This document shows, piece by piece, positions 5,510-5,622 of a stretch of DNA of 5,622 bases. The stretch comes from JADJLQ01 sp964396995. GTDB lineage: Bacteria > Bacteroidota > Bacteroidia > Chitinophagales > Saprospiraceae. A model generated the notes under the pieces. It saw only the letters and a program-made list of their open reading frames with translations. It was not told where the DNA came from and did not search any database. Location of the stretch: contig CAYNIG010000330.1 of assembly GCA_964396995.1 (NCBI GenBank), positions 1 through 5,622 of the forward strand, written 5' to 3'. The translations under genes and the position numbers were made by a program. How positions within the stretch are numbered: position 1 is the first letter of the stretch; each line of letters opens with the position of its first letter.

Positions 5510-5622
5510 TTATAAGATTCCAAACTCATCCGCATATTTTACAGTTCCACTTATACCTTTAAGTCCGCCAGCAATTAATTCTATTCCCATGAATGCATTA
5601 GTGGGAATTTCAAAAGGCGCTT
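5510..5622 (-). CDS. 3' end of an unidentified gene (partial)
   Basis: An open frame enters from the right edge and ends at TAA (5510-5512), giving 36 residues: APFEIPTNAFMGIELIAGGL, then KGISGTVKYADEFGIL. The composition (alternating hydrophobic and glycine residues, with an acidic-aromatic tail) looks like a genuine globular-protein C-terminus rather than noise. I do not recognise the family. Its stop lies 61 bases before the VIT1-type start in the same direction, so co-transcription is possible, although the promoter box in that gap suggests separate expression. Confidence 0.55.
   Translation of the reverse strand, partial: APFEIPTNAFMGIELIAGGLKGISGTVKYADEFGIL

Overview
The window looks like a piece of a Bacteroidota chromosome, plausibly from the Saprospiria/Chitinophagia side of the phylum, though the exact lineage is a guess. 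Three signs support this. The first gene ends in a type A sorting domain of the type IX secretion system (T9SS). Promoter-like boxes fit the Bacteroidota -7 consensus TAnnTTTG. Genes start without Shine-Dalgarno sequences in AT-rich leaders. No mobile-element protein, phage gene, CRISPR array, tRNA or rRNA is visible.

Layout. Positions 1-295 hold no gene; almost every base of 1-187 lies in an arm of one of several back-to-back inverted repeats (a packed hairpin array), followed by a small hairpin at 214-229. A promoter box at 296-303 precedes a plus-strand gene (390-1691) for a secreted ScyD/ScyE-family beta-propeller-like protein with a T9SS C-terminal domain. This gene ends in a strong intrinsic terminator (1718-1756). 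Positions 1773-2336 are a gene-free cluster of four related repeat units, each with CACGAAT heptamers on one side, ATTCGTG-type heptamers on the other, and an ATGGCC/GGCCAT hairpin at the end. The rest of the window is on the minus strand: a shortened DUF1015 protein (2343-3398), the glycine-cleavage aminomethyltransferase gcvT (3506-4612), a VIT1/CCC1-type Fe/Mn transporter (4735-5448), and the last 36 codons of an unidentified gene (5510-5622).

How the parts relate. DUF1015 and gcvT lie in the same direction 107 bases apart and may share a role in serine/glycine/one-carbon metabolism: DUF1015 genes are often found beside serine-biosynthesis genes, and the family carries a ParB/SerK-like DGHHR motif. 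The VIT1-type gene appears to have its own promoter box almost touching its start codon, which suggests a leaderless transcript. It keeps every metal-binding and transport residue known from the structurally solved plant VIT1, plus a His-rich N-terminus. The T9SS protein is an independent unit.

The protein genes are ordinary apart from the short DUF1015 N-terminus. The most unusual content is noncoding: the packed hairpin array at the left edge and the helically phased heptamer repeat cluster in the middle. I do not claim a new biological system; both are described below with decisive checks.
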